64,000 bases of DNA from Halorhodospira abdelmalekii (GCF_016583625.1 NZ_NRRN01000007.1:1-64000); one strand, 5' to 3'. Counted from the first letter of the stretch, positions 1 through 8,104 are shown. Numbers and translations are program-made. Notes: generated by a model not told the origin, from the sequence alone.

Positions 1-121
1 ATACATGCCAAAGACAGGAGACAAATGGATGCCTTGCAGCCTGCTTGAGCCGTGTGCGGGGAAACTCGCACGCACGGTTCTGAGGGGGCGGGGAACCAGC
101 GATGGTTCCCTGCTACCCGGC
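1..121 (+). ncRNA. Group II intron, 3' end (domains V and VI)
   Basis: Positions 47-80 form a typical 34-nt bacterial group II intron domain V. It begins GAGCCGTGTGCGG, has a GAAA tetraloop near 61-64, and returns as CGCACGCACGGTTC; the catalytic AGC triad is at 48-50. The next bases (81 to about 121) fold as domain VI: GGGGAACC pairs with GGTTCCC and the element ends in a CTACCCGG-like 3' boundary. Everything left of 47 would be late domain IV. The reverse transcriptase and the rest of the intron would lie outside the window. The intron abuts a TnpB fragment, so it probably inserted into that older element. The exact 3' splice base is uncertain by a few nucleotides. Confidence 0.85.
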
Positions 122-403
122 GGTGCTTGGGCGGTGGAGGCCCCGACGCGGCAGATCAAGCCCTCACAGACCTGCCACGCCTGCGGGCAGCAGGAGAAGA
201 AACCGCTCAGCCAGCGCTGGCACAGCTGCCCTTGCGGCGCGTCCTGTTCACGGGACGAGAACGCCGCTCGGGTGCTGTTGGCTTGGCTGGAGCGGAGTTT
301 ATCCGGTCGGGAACCGGCCGATGCGTGGAGGGAGGTCAGACCGGGTCATCCTCTGGATGAATCGGCACTCCCGTCGAAGCGCGAAACTCACGCCATAGCG
401 TAA
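122..403 (+). pseudogene. TnpB (IS605/IS1341-type OrfB) C-terminal fragment with zinc ribbon
   Basis: The reading frame encodes a zinc-ribbon segment (SQTCHACGQQ, then CPCGASCSRDENAARVLL) typical of the C-terminus of IS200/IS605 OrfB, now known as the RNA-guided nuclease TnpB. The RDENAAR motif carries the conserved late RuvC aspartate. The RuvC I and II parts and the N-terminus are absent, and the frame upstream of about 121 is group II intron sequence rather than protein. The fragment is therefore truncated and not functional by itself. Its frame stays open to TAA at 401-403. Confidence 0.8.
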
Positions 404-423
404 GCTTGGCGGGAGTAGTTCAT
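391..423 (+). other. Candidate IS605-type right end hairpin
   Basis: Just around the tnpB stop, CGCCA (391-395) can pair with TGGCG (407-411), followed by GGAGTAGTTCATG. IS200/IS605 family elements end shortly after tnpB in a small subterminal hairpin, which is also the 3' part of the omega-RNA scaffold. I infer that the element border is near 420. No left end is visible in the window. Confidence 0.4.
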
Positions 424-703
424 GCCGGCAGCGAGGCGCGTGAGCAGCGGGGGATCCGCATCCAGCCGTGGCGCTCGGCGATGCTCGAGGCGTAGCCCAT
501 CACCGCTGGCTCCGTAGCAGTCGCAGGCCGAGAGACCGAGAGACCGAGAGACCGAGAAGCGCTACTCGTGCAGGACAGCTCCGCGGAGCTGCGCAACCTG
601 GTCCATGCCCCCAAGAGAGGTGCGTCTGGTACACGGCGAACCAGGGGCGCAAGCGGAACTGAAGGCGGCGCTGCTGCAGGCGCTGCCAGCGGTGGGGTTT
701 TGA
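424..703 (+). pseudogene. Decayed coding fragments, possibly of an RNA-specificity metallo-beta-lactamase protein
   Basis: After the TnpB fragment several frames read like protein but are broken. One (about 433-498) gives AREQRGIRIQPWRSAMLEA and then a stop. A later stretch reads LLVQDSSAELRNLVHAPKR and, after a +1 shift near 617, VRLVHGEPGAQAELKAALL up to TGA at 701-703. The LVHGEP-AQ-ALKAAL pattern resembles the C-terminus of MBL-fold RNA exonucleases (RMMBL domain), but too little remains to be sure. An 8-bp unit AGACCGAG is repeated three times at 533-556 inside it. Confidence 0.3.
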
Positions 704-973
704 TTTGCCGCTAGTAACTCTGAAAGAAACCAAAAATACGCCAGATTCAGAATTTTCCCACTTCAATTCAGGAACTTTCCCTATAGGCAACACCCGGGTG
801 TGCGCGTAACCTCGCACTTGCATTCGGGGCATGGAAGCCACCCCACTGCAGCAGCAACAAGCGCCGGAGTGCGCAACAGCCAGCAACGCTACATGGAGGT
901 AGCGGGCACGGCTAGTTCAAGGGCAAGGAAGCCTACGGCACGGAAGCCGGCTGCAGCGGGGAGCCGACAGACA

Positions 974-1315
974 GGGACAAGGCCAGGGACAAGGCCAGGG
1001 ACAAGGCCAGGGAAGGTTGGAATGGCCAAGGAAGGACTGAGCCGCCAAGGAAGGCCCAGACGGCCACGGAGGGCCTGAACGCCAAGGATGGCAAACGGCT
1101 ACGGAAGGCCCAGATGGCCATGGAGGGCCTGAACGCCAAGGATGGCAAACGGCCACGGAAGGCCCAGATGGCCATGGAGGGCCTGAACGTCAAGGATGGC
1201 AAACGGCCACGGAAGGCCCAGATGGCCATGGAGGGCCTGAACGCCAAGGATGGCAAACGGCCACGGAAAGGCCAGCTGCCATGGAAGGTCCAAACGGCCA
1301 TGGAAAGGCCGAAGT
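974..1315. repeat. Tandem repeats: 12 bp x3 and 54 bp x4
   Basis: GGGACAAGGCCA repeats three times at 974-1009. A 54-bp unit beginning GGCCCAGATGGCCATGGAGG runs at 1053, 1107, 1161 and 1215, with degenerate flanks to about 1315. Units two to four differ by only single bases. Translation gives an 18-residue period, but neither strand has a convincing start, ribosome site or known domain. Confidence 0.9.
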
Positions 1316-1445
1316 CACGGCACGAATGCAGTGCAGTACCGCGATACCGGAGTACAGTAGCGTGGGGGGTGGGCTTAGATCCGCCCCCCTTTCTCTTATC
1401 TGCCCGTTAAGCCATAGCAGCGGACTGGGAGAGCGGACTGAGAAG

Positions 1446-1559
1446 CGGACTGGGGACAGGCACTTTTTCCTCTTTTTCCTCCCCTTTTTCCTGGCCGGGC
1501 ACTGTTCCTGTTTTCCTCGAACGGACTCAGACCGCTTAGGGACAGATTTGAAATCTGTC
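1446..1559. repeat. REP-like GGGGACAG motifs upstream of ATPase copy 1
   Basis: GGGGACAGGCAC starts at 1452, and a near-perfect palindrome GACAGATTT-G-AAATCTGTC lies at 1541-1559. The same motif family recurs before and after the second ATPase gene (16174 and 17954-17978). Such GGGGACAG palindromes are typical of dispersed REP elements mobilised by RAYT transposases; that assignment is inference, as no RAYT gene is in the window. Confidence 0.5.
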
Positions 1560-1604
1560 ACCAAACTCACGAACGCTCTCCTCGCGGCTCATGCTAGATT
1601 GACA

Positions 1605-1643
1605 AACACCGTTGATGAACACCGTTGATGAACACCGTTGATG
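1605..1643. repeat. 13-bp tandem triplicate
   Basis: AACACCGTTGATG occurs three times in a row. The equivalent position before the second ATPase copy (16273-16285) has a single unit, so this is slippage after the duplication of the ATPase segment, or contraction at the other copy. Confidence 0.9.
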
Positions 1644-1674
1644 AACCCAGTCGCTAGCTGTACGGAGTCTTGTG

Positions 1675-3285
1675 ATGCCCGCGCGAACCATTGAGCGCTT
1701 CTTTAACAACGCCGGTCCGACCAAACCGGAGGATCACTATCACATCGATCCACTGGCGAGGGTCGATTGGGACGAGATTCAGCGGTTGATCGATCAGAAG
1801 CGCTACTTCGTACTCCACGCCCCGCGCCAGACCGGCAAGACGACCACACTGCTGGCGATGATGAAGACGCTCAACGAGCAGGGGCACTACGTCTGCGCCT
1901 ACGCCAACATCGAGGGGGCGCAGGCGGCCCGGGGGGATGAGACGAAGGGGATTCCGGCGGCTTGTAGCGTCATCGCCCGCAGCATCGAAGACTACGCAGG
2001 CGACCCTCGAATGACTGCCTGGTGGCGCAGTGAGGGGCGTTCTGGAGAGCCGCAGGATCAGCTCACTCAGATGCTGCGGTTGTGGAGCAAGCAAAATGAT
2101 CGCCCTACCGTTCTCTTCCTCGACGAGGTCGATGCCTTAGTCGGCGATACCCTGATCTCGCTGCTGCGCCAGATCCGCGCCGGCTACGCGCAGCGCCCCG
2201 AAGCCTTCCCGCAGTCGATTGTGCTGTGCGGGGTCCGTGACGTCCGCGACTACCGGATGCACCAAGAGGGAAGTGAGGTGATCACCGGCGGCAGCGCCTT
2301 CAACATCAAGGCCGAGTCGCTGCGGATGGGCAACTTTTCCCAAGCGGAGTGCGAGGCGCTGTGGCGGCAGCACAGCGAGGCGACCGGGCAGCCGTTCGAT
2401 CCCGCCATCTTTCCCGAGCTATGGGAAGATACCCGCGGTCAGCCGTGGCTGGTCAATGCGCTGGGCTATGAGCTGACGTGGCGCCACAAGCCGGCCCGCG
2501 ACCGCTCACAGCTGCTGACTCTGGAGGCGTACCGCGCCGCCCGTGAGCGGTTGATCCAGTCGCGGGCGACCCACCTCGACCAACTCACCGACAAGCTGCG
2601 CGAGCCACGCGTCTGCCGGGTGATCAAGCTGCTGCTGGCGAGCGAGGAGAGCGCGCAGCGGCTGCCAGTCGATGACTTACAGTACGTCGAAGATCTTGGC
2701 CTGATTGAACGCACCCCAACGCTGCGCATCAGCAACCGCATCTACCAAGAGGTGATCCCGCGCGATCTGACGTGGACGACGCAGGCGACGATGGTCGAGG
2801 AGCCGGCGTGGTACATCACCGCTGAGCACCGCCTCGACATGGCGAAGCTGCTGGCCGCCTTCCAGCAGTTCTTTCGCGAGCACGCCGAGAGCTGGCTGGA
2901 GCGGTTTGCCTATAAAGAAGCGGGGCCGCAGCTGCTCATGCAGGCCTTCCTACAGCGCATTGTCAATGGCGGTGGCCGTCTCAGCCGCGAGTACGGCCTC
3001 GGACGCAAGCGCACCGATCTGCTGATCGAGTGGCCGCTCGACGAGGCGCAGGGCTTTAACGGCCCGCTGCAGCGGGTCGTCATTGAGCTGAAGATCCAGC
3101 ACCAGGGCCGGACGGCGACGGTGGCTAAGGGGCTGGAGCAGACCGCCGACTACGCCGACCGGGTCGGGGCCGACGAGGCCCACTTGGTGCTCTTCGACCG
3201 CCGCCCCGAGGTGAGCTGGGAGGAGAAGATCTGGCAGGGGGAGGAGCAGTACGGCGGGTGGCGCATCACCACTTGGGGGGCGTAG
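1675..3285 (+). CDS. P-loop ATPase fused to PD-(D/E)XK-like nuclease domain, copy 1
   Basis: The N-terminal half is a P-loop ATPase: Walker A APRQTGKTT at about residues 49-57 and Walker B TVLFLDEVD at about 145-153. The C-terminal part ends in GRKRTDLLIEW followed by VVIELKI, the D...E-x-K arrangement of PD-(D/E)XK nucleases. I prefer ATG at 1675 because GGAG lies 7 bases upstream; GTG at 1672 is the alternative. A second gene of identical length sits at 16316-17926 in the same direction, almost identical except for residues about 95-141 between the Walker motifs. The pair brackets the CRISPR-Cas locus. Function is unknown; a defence or mobile-element role is only a suggestion from context and architecture. 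Confidence 0.8.
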   Translation: MPARTIERFFNNAGPTKPEDHYHIDPLARVDWDEIQRLIDQKRYFVLHAPRQTGKTTTLLAMMKTLNEQGHYVCAYANIEGAQAARGDETKGIPAACSVIARSIEDYAGDPRMTAWWRSEGRSGEPQDQLTQMLRLWSKQNDRPTVLFLDEVDALVGDTLISLLRQIRAGYAQRPEAFPQSIVLCGVRDVRDYRMHQEGSEVITGGSAFNIKAESLRMGNFSQAECEALWRQHSEATGQPFDPAIFPELWEDTRGQPWLVNALGYELTWRHKPARDRSQLLTLEAYRAARERLIQSRATHLDQLTDKLREPRVCRVIKLLLASEESAQRLPVDDLQYVEDLGLIERTPTLRISNRIYQEVIPRDLTWTTQATMVEEPAWYITAEHRLDMAKLLAAFQQFFREHAESWLERFAYKEAGPQLLMQAFLQRIVNGGGRLSREYGLGRKRTDLLIEWPLDEAQGFNGPLQRVVIELKIQHQGRTATVAKGLEQTADYADRVGADEAHLVLFDRRPEVSWEEKIWQGEEQYGGWRITTWGA

Positions 3286-3509
3286 TGGCGTATTGAAACA
3301 ATGGGGGAGCAGATTATGCCGGTGAATATGCGGCATCAGGGCAGCGCTGTTTAGCTGCGTGCAAGCAGAAGCTGACTGTCCTCACGCTCGTGCCCTCACG
3401 CCCGTGCCGCAGTTCCCCCATGTTGCGCTTGCGGCGACTGCTCTGAGGATCGCTCATGCACAAGCTCCCCGCCCGCGCGCGGTTAGGAGACGTAGTGGAG
3501 GAATCAGAG

Positions 3510-6122
3510 ATGTACACCTTTTCACAGTCGGCTGCGTTCGGAAAACTAGAACGAGACTCCAGCGGGCAGATCCAAGCTTGGCATCCGCTGCTCGATCACC
3601 TCATTGACGTAGCGTTTTGTTTCGTGCGCCTGTGCCAGTGTCGCGGCATCCGCCGAGCGCTCGAGCGCACCGCCGGTCGCCGCTTGAGCGCTCAGGACTT
3701 GGAGCGACTGGCTGTGCTGGTGTTTCTGCACGATCTCGGCAAAGCCAGCAGCGGCTTTCAGGCCAAACGCTGGCTGGCGGAGCAGACACCCACCGGTTGG
3801 CCGCACCCCACCGGACACGGCCGCGAGGCGATGCGGCTGTTCGAGAATGAGCCTTTCCTGCAGGCGCTGGTGTCAACGTTGCCCGTTGACGAAATCATGA
3901 CCTGGGGCGAAGCCGTAGAGCCGTTGCTCAAGGCCAGCATCAGCCATCACGGTCGCCCGATTATTGAGGACTCGCACGATTGGGTGCGCGCCATCTGGCG
4001 ACCCGTGTGCGGATCTGACGGCGGGGTACGCTACGACCCGCAACCGGTGCTGGCGCAGATCGGCCAAGCGGCGCGCGATCTCTTTCCGCTCGCCGTCGCC
4101 AGTGGCGGAGAACCGCTGCCCACTGCCGCGCCGTTCGGCCATCTCTTCGCCGGCCTAGTGCAACTGGCTGACTGGCTCGGCTCCGATACCCGATTTTTCC
4201 CGTTCTCCCTCCCCGGTGAGGTGCGCGCTACCACCGCTCCAGCATGTGCCGAACGGGCCGTGCACGCTCTAGGGCTGGATGCCGAAGCGGCACGCGCCCC
4301 GATTACGCGCGAGCCGCCGGCGTTTGCTGCGATATTCGACAACCCGCCCTACCCGAACCAGGCCGCGATGGGGGATGTGGTGCTGGGGCCGCTGGTGATT
4401 CTGGAATCGGAGACCGGCAGCGGCAAGACCGAGGCAGCGCTGTGGCGCTTCGCACAGCTGTTCGCTCAAGGTGCGGTCGATAGCCTCTATTTCGCCCTAC
4501 CGACGCGCGTCTCCGCCTCTCAACTCTACGAGCGCTTGCGGATCGCAGTAGACCGTCTCTGGCCCGGTGATCCGCCGCTGACGGTTCGCGCACTGCCCGG
4601 CTATGCCAGCGCCGATGGCCATGAACCTCGAGCGCTGCCCGATTTCCGGGTGCTCTGGCCAGATGAGCCGGAGGATGCGCAGGCCCATCGCCGCTGGGCG
4701 GCGGAATCGACTAAGCGGTTTCTGGCTGCACCGCTCGCGGTTGGCACCATTGACCAAGCACTGCTGGCGGCGCTGCAGGTGCGTCACGCCCATCTGCGCC
4801 ACGCGCTGCTAGCGCGCAGTCTGCTAGTGGTTGATGAAGTGCACGCCTCAGACCCATACATGACGGTACTGCTGGAGCGGTTGTTGCAGATGCACCTTGG
4901 TAGCGGCGGACAGGCGCTGCTGCTGTCGGCAACCTTGGGTTCGCGAGCACGGGAGCGGTATCGGGCGTTGTGTGCGGATGGACCCTTCGCGCCGCCTGAC
5001 TTCGCTACCGCCTGCGCCCTGCCTTACCCGGCTTTCTGTGACGGGTCGAAGCTACACGGCCTAGCCTCAACCATGCCGCCCAAAAACCTGTCATGGACGC
5101 TGCTCGACGCCATCGACGACCCTGAGCGCATTGCGCACTTAGCGTTGGAGGCTGCGGCAACCGGGGCAAAGGTGCTCATCGTGCGCAATACGGTGCCGGC
5201 GGCGCGAGCCGTGTTTCAAGCCGTGGAGGCACTGGAGCCTGAGCCCGACTGGCTCTTTTGCGTCAATGGGGTGAGCACGCTCCACCACAGCCGCTTCAGC
5301 CGCGAGGATCGCCCGCTTTTGGATGCAGCGATCCAAGCGCAGTTGGGGCGCGAGCGCCCGCGTGGGCCGCGGATTGTGATCGGCACCCAAACGCTGGAAC
5401 AGAGCTTGGATTTAGATGCCGATCTGCTAATCACCGATCTCTGCCCGATGGACATACTGCTGCAGCGCATTGGGCGCCTACACCGCCACCCACGCAACCC
5501 GGCGCAACGACCTGAAGCGTACCGACATCCCCAAGCCTGGGTGCTGACGCCACCTGAGCATGACTTGACTCCACTGCTGAAACAATCCCGCCACGGGCTA
5601 GGACCCTTCAGAAAAGATGGCGACGGTATTTATCCCGATCTGCGCGTTATTGAGGCCACGCGCCGCCTGATCGTCGAACACCCTACACCAAGCATACCCG
5701 CCGACAATCGCCGACTGGTTGAGGGGGCAACCCATGAGGAGCGCCTGCGGGAGATCGAGGCACAGGGAACAGAGTGGTGCGCGCTCGGTCAACTCATTGA
5801 GGGCAACACCGGCGCGCAGCGTACCATAGCGCATCTGCACGTCTTGGACTTCGAGAAGCCCTTTGACGAACACCCTGCCTTCCCAACCGACCTAGACATC
5901 GCCACCCGTCTAGGCGAGCGTGATCGTCTGTTGACCTTCGACCCCGCACCGCCCGGCCCCTTTGGCGAGCCACTGCTGCACCTGCCGGTGCGGCACTTTC
6001 TGGTCGCGGGGATCGATCCGGAGACACAACCAACGGGGGTGACGCTGACAGAGGGTGCTGTGCAATTCGAACTGGGCGGAACACATTTCCGTTATGGCCG
6101 GGTTGGGCTAGAAAAAGTTTGA
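3510..6122 (+). CDS. cas3: CRISPR-associated helicase/nuclease Cas3, type I-E
   Basis: Cas3 is recruited by target-bound Cascade to nick and processively degrade DNA. The N-terminal HD nuclease shows HPLLDH (His25, Asp29) and FLHDLGK (His74-Asp75), then SISHHGR. The SF2 helicase follows with Walker A ESETGSGKTE, a DEVH box (VVDEVHASDP), LLSATLG, and motif VI QRIGRLHRH. The C-terminal domain completes about 870 residues, the usual size. ATG at 3510 is preferred over an upstream in-frame ATG at 3456 because GGAGG is 8 bases upstream and it gives the family N-terminus. It is the first cas gene and is separated from cse1 by 386 bp that hold a mini-CRISPR and a promoter-like site, so it may be expressed separately from the Cascade genes. 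Confidence 0.97.
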   Translation: MYTFSQSAAFGKLERDSSGQIQAWHPLLDHLIDVAFCFVRLCQCRGIRRALERTAGRRLSAQDLERLAVLVFLHDLGKASSGFQAKRWLAEQTPTGWPHPTGHGREAMRLFENEPFLQALVSTLPVDEIMTWGEAVEPLLKASISHHGRPIIEDSHDWVRAIWRPVCGSDGGVRYDPQPVLAQIGQAARDLFPLAVASGGEPLPTAAPFGHLFAGLVQLADWLGSDTRFFPFSLPGEVRATTAPACAERAVHALGLDAEAARAPITREPPAFAAIFDNPPYPNQAAMGDVVLGPLVILESETGSGKTEAALWRFAQLFAQGAVDSLYFALPTRVSASQLYERLRIAVDRLWPGDPPLTVRALPGYASADGHEPRALPDFRVLWPDEPEDAQAHRRWAAESTKRFLAAPLAVGTIDQALLAALQVRHAHLRHALLARSLLVVDEVHASDPYMTVLLERLLQMHLGSGGQALLLSATLGSRARERYRALCADGPFAPPDFATACALPYPAFCDGSKLHGLASTMPPKNLSWTLLDAIDDPERIAHLALEAAATGAKVLIVRNTVPAARAVFQAVEALEPEPDWLFCVNGVSTLHHSRFSREDRPLLDAAIQAQLGRERPRGPRIVIGTQTLEQSLDLDADLLITDLCPMDILLQRIGRLHRHPRNPAQRPEAYRHPQAWVLTPPEHDLTPLLKQSRHGLGPFRKDGDGIYPDLRVIEATRRLIVEHPTPSIPADNRRLVEGATHEERLREIEAQGTEWCALGQLIEGNTGAQRTIAHLHVLDFEKPFDEHPAFPTDLDIATRLGERDRLLTFDPAPPGPFGEPLLHLPVRHFLVAGIDPETQPTGVTLTEGAVQFELGGTHFRYGRVGLEKV

Positions 6123-6206
6123 TCGGCTTCCCGTCTCTGCTACCTTCCGTAAGCTCCCTGAACGCTGTCAGGATTCTAGGGCGCTCTCTCGACCAGCAAC
6201 GCTCTC

Positions 6207-6298
6207 TTTTCCCCCGCAGCCCTGCGGGGATAGGCCCGTGAGGTGTTTGCTGTCCTAGCAAAGACAATTTTTTCCCCCGCGCTAGCGGGGACTTGCTG
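6207..6298 (+). CRISPR. Two-repeat degenerate mini-array with one 32-nt spacer
   Basis: Repeat A (6207-6237) and repeat B (6270-6298) resemble the main-array repeat in the same orientation. A keeps CCCCGCAG..TGCGGGG and the exact 3' handle ATAGGCCC, with two extra loop bases. B keeps CCCCGC-GCTA-GCGGGG but its handle is degenerate (ACTTGCTG). The interval between them is exactly 32 nt (6238-6269), the standard type I-E spacer length. Cas6e processing after stem A and stem B would release a crRNA-like molecule with a normal 8-nt 5' handle. The spacer begins GTGAGGTGTTTGC, which matches GTGAGATGTTTTC at 6476 in front of cse1. It lies far from the adaptation leader, so it is not part of the working array. 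Confidence 0.8.
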
Positions 6299-6304
6299 GC
6301 GTGC

Positions 6305-6332
6305 AGAGCGCTCTTCTCGGCTGCGACTTTTT
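6305..6332 (+). terminator. Weak terminator-like element after the mini-array
   Basis: A perfect palindrome AGAGCGCTCT (6305-6314) is followed 13 bases later by TTTTT (6328-6332). The gap between stem and T-run is longer than in a standard intrinsic terminator, so this is only a possible 3' end for a transcript carrying the mini-array. Confidence 0.2.
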
Positions 6333-6422
6333 GCCTACCTGCCGATCAGGAGAGCCAGGGGGCGCGCATGCTTGACATCACTCTTCATATACAAGCGGTC
6401 GATCACGGGGGGAAGCTCGGAC

Positions 6423-6451
6423 TTGACAGCAGCAAGGAGATTGCCTAGCTT
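6423..6451 (+). promoter_or_regulatory. Sigma-70-like promoter in front of cse1
   Basis: TTGACA (6423-6428), a perfect -35 box, is followed after 17 bases by TAGCTT (6446-6451), which keeps the first two and the last -10 bases. Transcription would start near 6458, about 50 bases before the chosen cse1 start. The mini-array seed match at 6476 falls just downstream, where bound Cascade would block early elongation. A second TTGACA at 6372 has no well-spaced -10 box. Confidence 0.5.
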
Positions 6452-6472
6452 CATCGGCATACAAAATCTCTA

Positions 6473-6507
6473 AACGTGAGATGTTTTCAACATTGCAGGA
6501 TGCAGAG
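6473..6507 (+). promoter_or_regulatory. Putative Cascade target (PAM AAC plus partial protospacer) for the mini-array crRNA
   Basis: Bases 6476-6488 read GTGAGATGTTTTC, against mini-array spacer bases 1-13 GTGAGGTGTTTGC. Positions 1-5, 7-11 and 13 match; positions 6 and 12 differ. Type I-E Cascade flips out every sixth base, so these two mismatches would not be read. Beyond position 13 the match falls to background. The three bases before the site are AAC (6473-6475). Partial complementarity favours stable binding without cleavage, which is what an autorepressor needs. Confidence 0.6.
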
Positions 6508-6508
6508 C

Positions 6509-8104
6509 ATGCCGTTAAGTCTCTCGATGCTTGATGAACCCCTTGTCGGTGCTCGCTTGGCCAGTGATCGCTCACATATGCTCTTTACCTTACCGGCCCT
6601 CTTTGCTGCACTCAGCGAGGACCGAGTTCTCGATTTTCCTGCGTTACGGCCACACCAGCGCCACCCTTGGCACGCCTTTCTGGTGCAGTTGGCTGCCATC
6701 GCCCTGCATCAAGCCGGCCACCGTCAACCCTTTAGCGATGCCGCCGAATGGAAAGCCGCACTGCTGGCGCTGACGCCGGAGGATCCCGACGGAGCGGCTT
6801 GGTGTCTGGTGTCTCCGCCGGATCGCCCAGCTCTGTTGCAGGCGCCAGTACCCGAGGGGAGCTTGACGGCGTGGAAAAACCAGCTACAGGCGCCCGATGA
6901 GCTGGACATGCTGGTGACCTCGAAGAACCACGACCTGAAAGCTGCACGCATGCGACAGGCGGCACCCGAGGACTGGCTCTTTGCGCTGATTAGTCTGCAA
7001 ACACAGGAGGGTTTTCTTGGTGCGGGAAATTACGGCATCTCGCGGATGAATGGTGGCTTTGCCAGCCGCCCCGCGCTGGGTGCGGTTCCACTAGGTGGCT
7101 GGGGGCGGCGCTGGGCGCGCGACCTCAGCCGTCTGCTTGATTCGCGCGCGGAAATCGTCCGCGTCATGGAGTTGCGCGATCAAGGCGGCATCGCTTTAGT
7201 CTGGCTGTCGCCTTGGAGCGGCAACGAAAGTCTCGCCTTCTCCGCGCTCGACCCCTTCTACATCGAAATCTGTCGGCGTGTCCGCCTGACGGCTACGCCC
7301 TCGGGCTTGGTAGCTTTGGCGACTGGCAGCAAGGTAGCACGCATTGAGTCCAAGAGCCGCAACGGGATCACTGGCGATCCGTGGATGCCGATCGACCTCA
7401 GCGCCGGCAAGGCACTGACGATCACTGCCAAGGGCTTCGATTATAAGCTGGCCGCTGATTTGCTCTTTAATAAACAAAAGTACCGACCGTCGATTGCGCA
7501 AGCCTTGGCTGCCGAAGACGGCCAGCAAGGCATTGTGGTGCTCGCCCAGGGGGTCACACGCGGTCAGGGCAAGACCGAGGGCTACCACGAGCGACGCATT
7601 CCGCTGTCGCCGAAGGTACGACGCTTCATGAGCGAACAGCAGACCGACACCTTAGCTAAGATCGCCGCCGAACGGGTCTCCGCCATCAGCAAGATTCGCG
7701 GCGTCCTTTGGACGGCGCTGGCTACGCTGTTTGAAAACGGCGAGGCAAAGGAGAAGTTCAGCGACAGCGCCAAAGACAAAGCCAATCTGTTCAGCAAGCG
7801 CTTCGAACAGGATGAAGACCGCCGCTTTTTTGATGGCGCACTAGGGCTGAACGACGAGGTCGAGGCCGAGGACCACGAAGCGATTCGCCTGCAGTGGTAC
7901 CTCGAAATGGTTGATCGCGCTGAGGCTATCCTAATCGACGCCTTTGAAACCGGGCCGCGCAGTGGTGAGCAGCGCTATCGTGCCCGCACCGCCGCGCTGC
8001 GTCGGCTGCACGGCGGACTGCGCAGCCCCAAGACCTTACCGACCCTGGCGCACCACTACAAAACCCAACAGAACCCCCAGGAGAGCCCCGATGTCCACCT
8101 CTGA
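6509..8104 (+). CDS. cse1: Cascade large subunit Cse1 (Cas8e/CasA)
   Basis: Cse1 is the large subunit of type I-E Cascade; it reads the PAM and recruits Cas3. The protein is about 531 residues, near the usual size, starting PLSLSMLDEPLVGARL, which fits the conserved Cse1 N-terminus that ends in a short strand before the core. The position directly after cas3 and before cse2 is canonical. Start choice: ATG at 6509 has AGGA at 6497-6500 with 8 bases spacing; ATG 6500 and GTG 6476 are in-frame alternatives. If GTG 6476 were used, the presumed regulatory target would lie inside the coding sequence. It overlaps cse2 by 14 bases. Confidence 0.93.
   Translation: MPLSLSMLDEPLVGARLASDRSHMLFTLPALFAALSEDRVLDFPALRPHQRHPWHAFLVQLAAIALHQAGHRQPFSDAAEWKAALLALTPEDPDGAAWCLVSPPDRPALLQAPVPEGSLTAWKNQLQAPDELDMLVTSKNHDLKAARMRQAAPEDWLFALISLQTQEGFLGAGNYGISRMNGGFASRPALGAVPLGGWGRRWARDLSRLLDSRAEIVRVMELRDQGGIALVWLSPWSGNESLAFSALDPFYIEICRRVRLTATPSGLVALATGSKVARIESKSRNGITGDPWMPIDLSAGKALTITAKGFDYKLAADLLFNKQKYRPSIAQALAAEDGQQGIVVLAQGVTRGQGKTEGYHERRIPLSPKVRRFMSEQQTDTLAKIAAERVSAISKIRGVLWTALATLFENGEAKEKFSDSAKDKANLFSKRFEQDEDRRFFDGALGLNDEVEAEDHEAIRLQWYLEMVDRAEAILIDAFETGPRSGEQRYRARTAALRRLHGGLRSPKTLPTLAHHYKTQQNPQESPDVHL

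Larger units (their letters stand above)
704..1671. other. Long non-coding stretch with repeats
   Basis: I see no supportable gene here. It contains the 12-bp and 54-bp tandem repeats (974-1315), a G-run/C-run pair (1364-1369 with 1384-1389) that could form a hairpin, pyrimidine-rich tracts at 1461-1522, REP-like GGGGACAG motifs, and a 13-bp triplicate just before the first ATPase gene. The open frames across the repeats exist only because the 54-bp unit is a multiple of three. Confidence 0.6.

Noticed and set aside
917-1570. Repetitive open frames on both strands across the 54-bp repeats
   Set aside because: The period is a multiple of three, so frames stay open by chance. No ribosome site, domain or sensible composition.
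3380-3399. Two CCTCAC sites upstream of cas3, reverse complement of the mini-array seed start GTGAGG
   Set aside because: Only six bases match and matching stops at position 7. Not comparable with the 11-position match at 6476.
6299-6475. A CreT-like toxin RNA between mini-array and cse1, as in the CreTA module
   Set aside because: The space would fit, but I see no convincing mini-ORF with ribosome site and rare-codon run. The seed match lies at the cse1 upstream region, so direct cas regulation is simpler.
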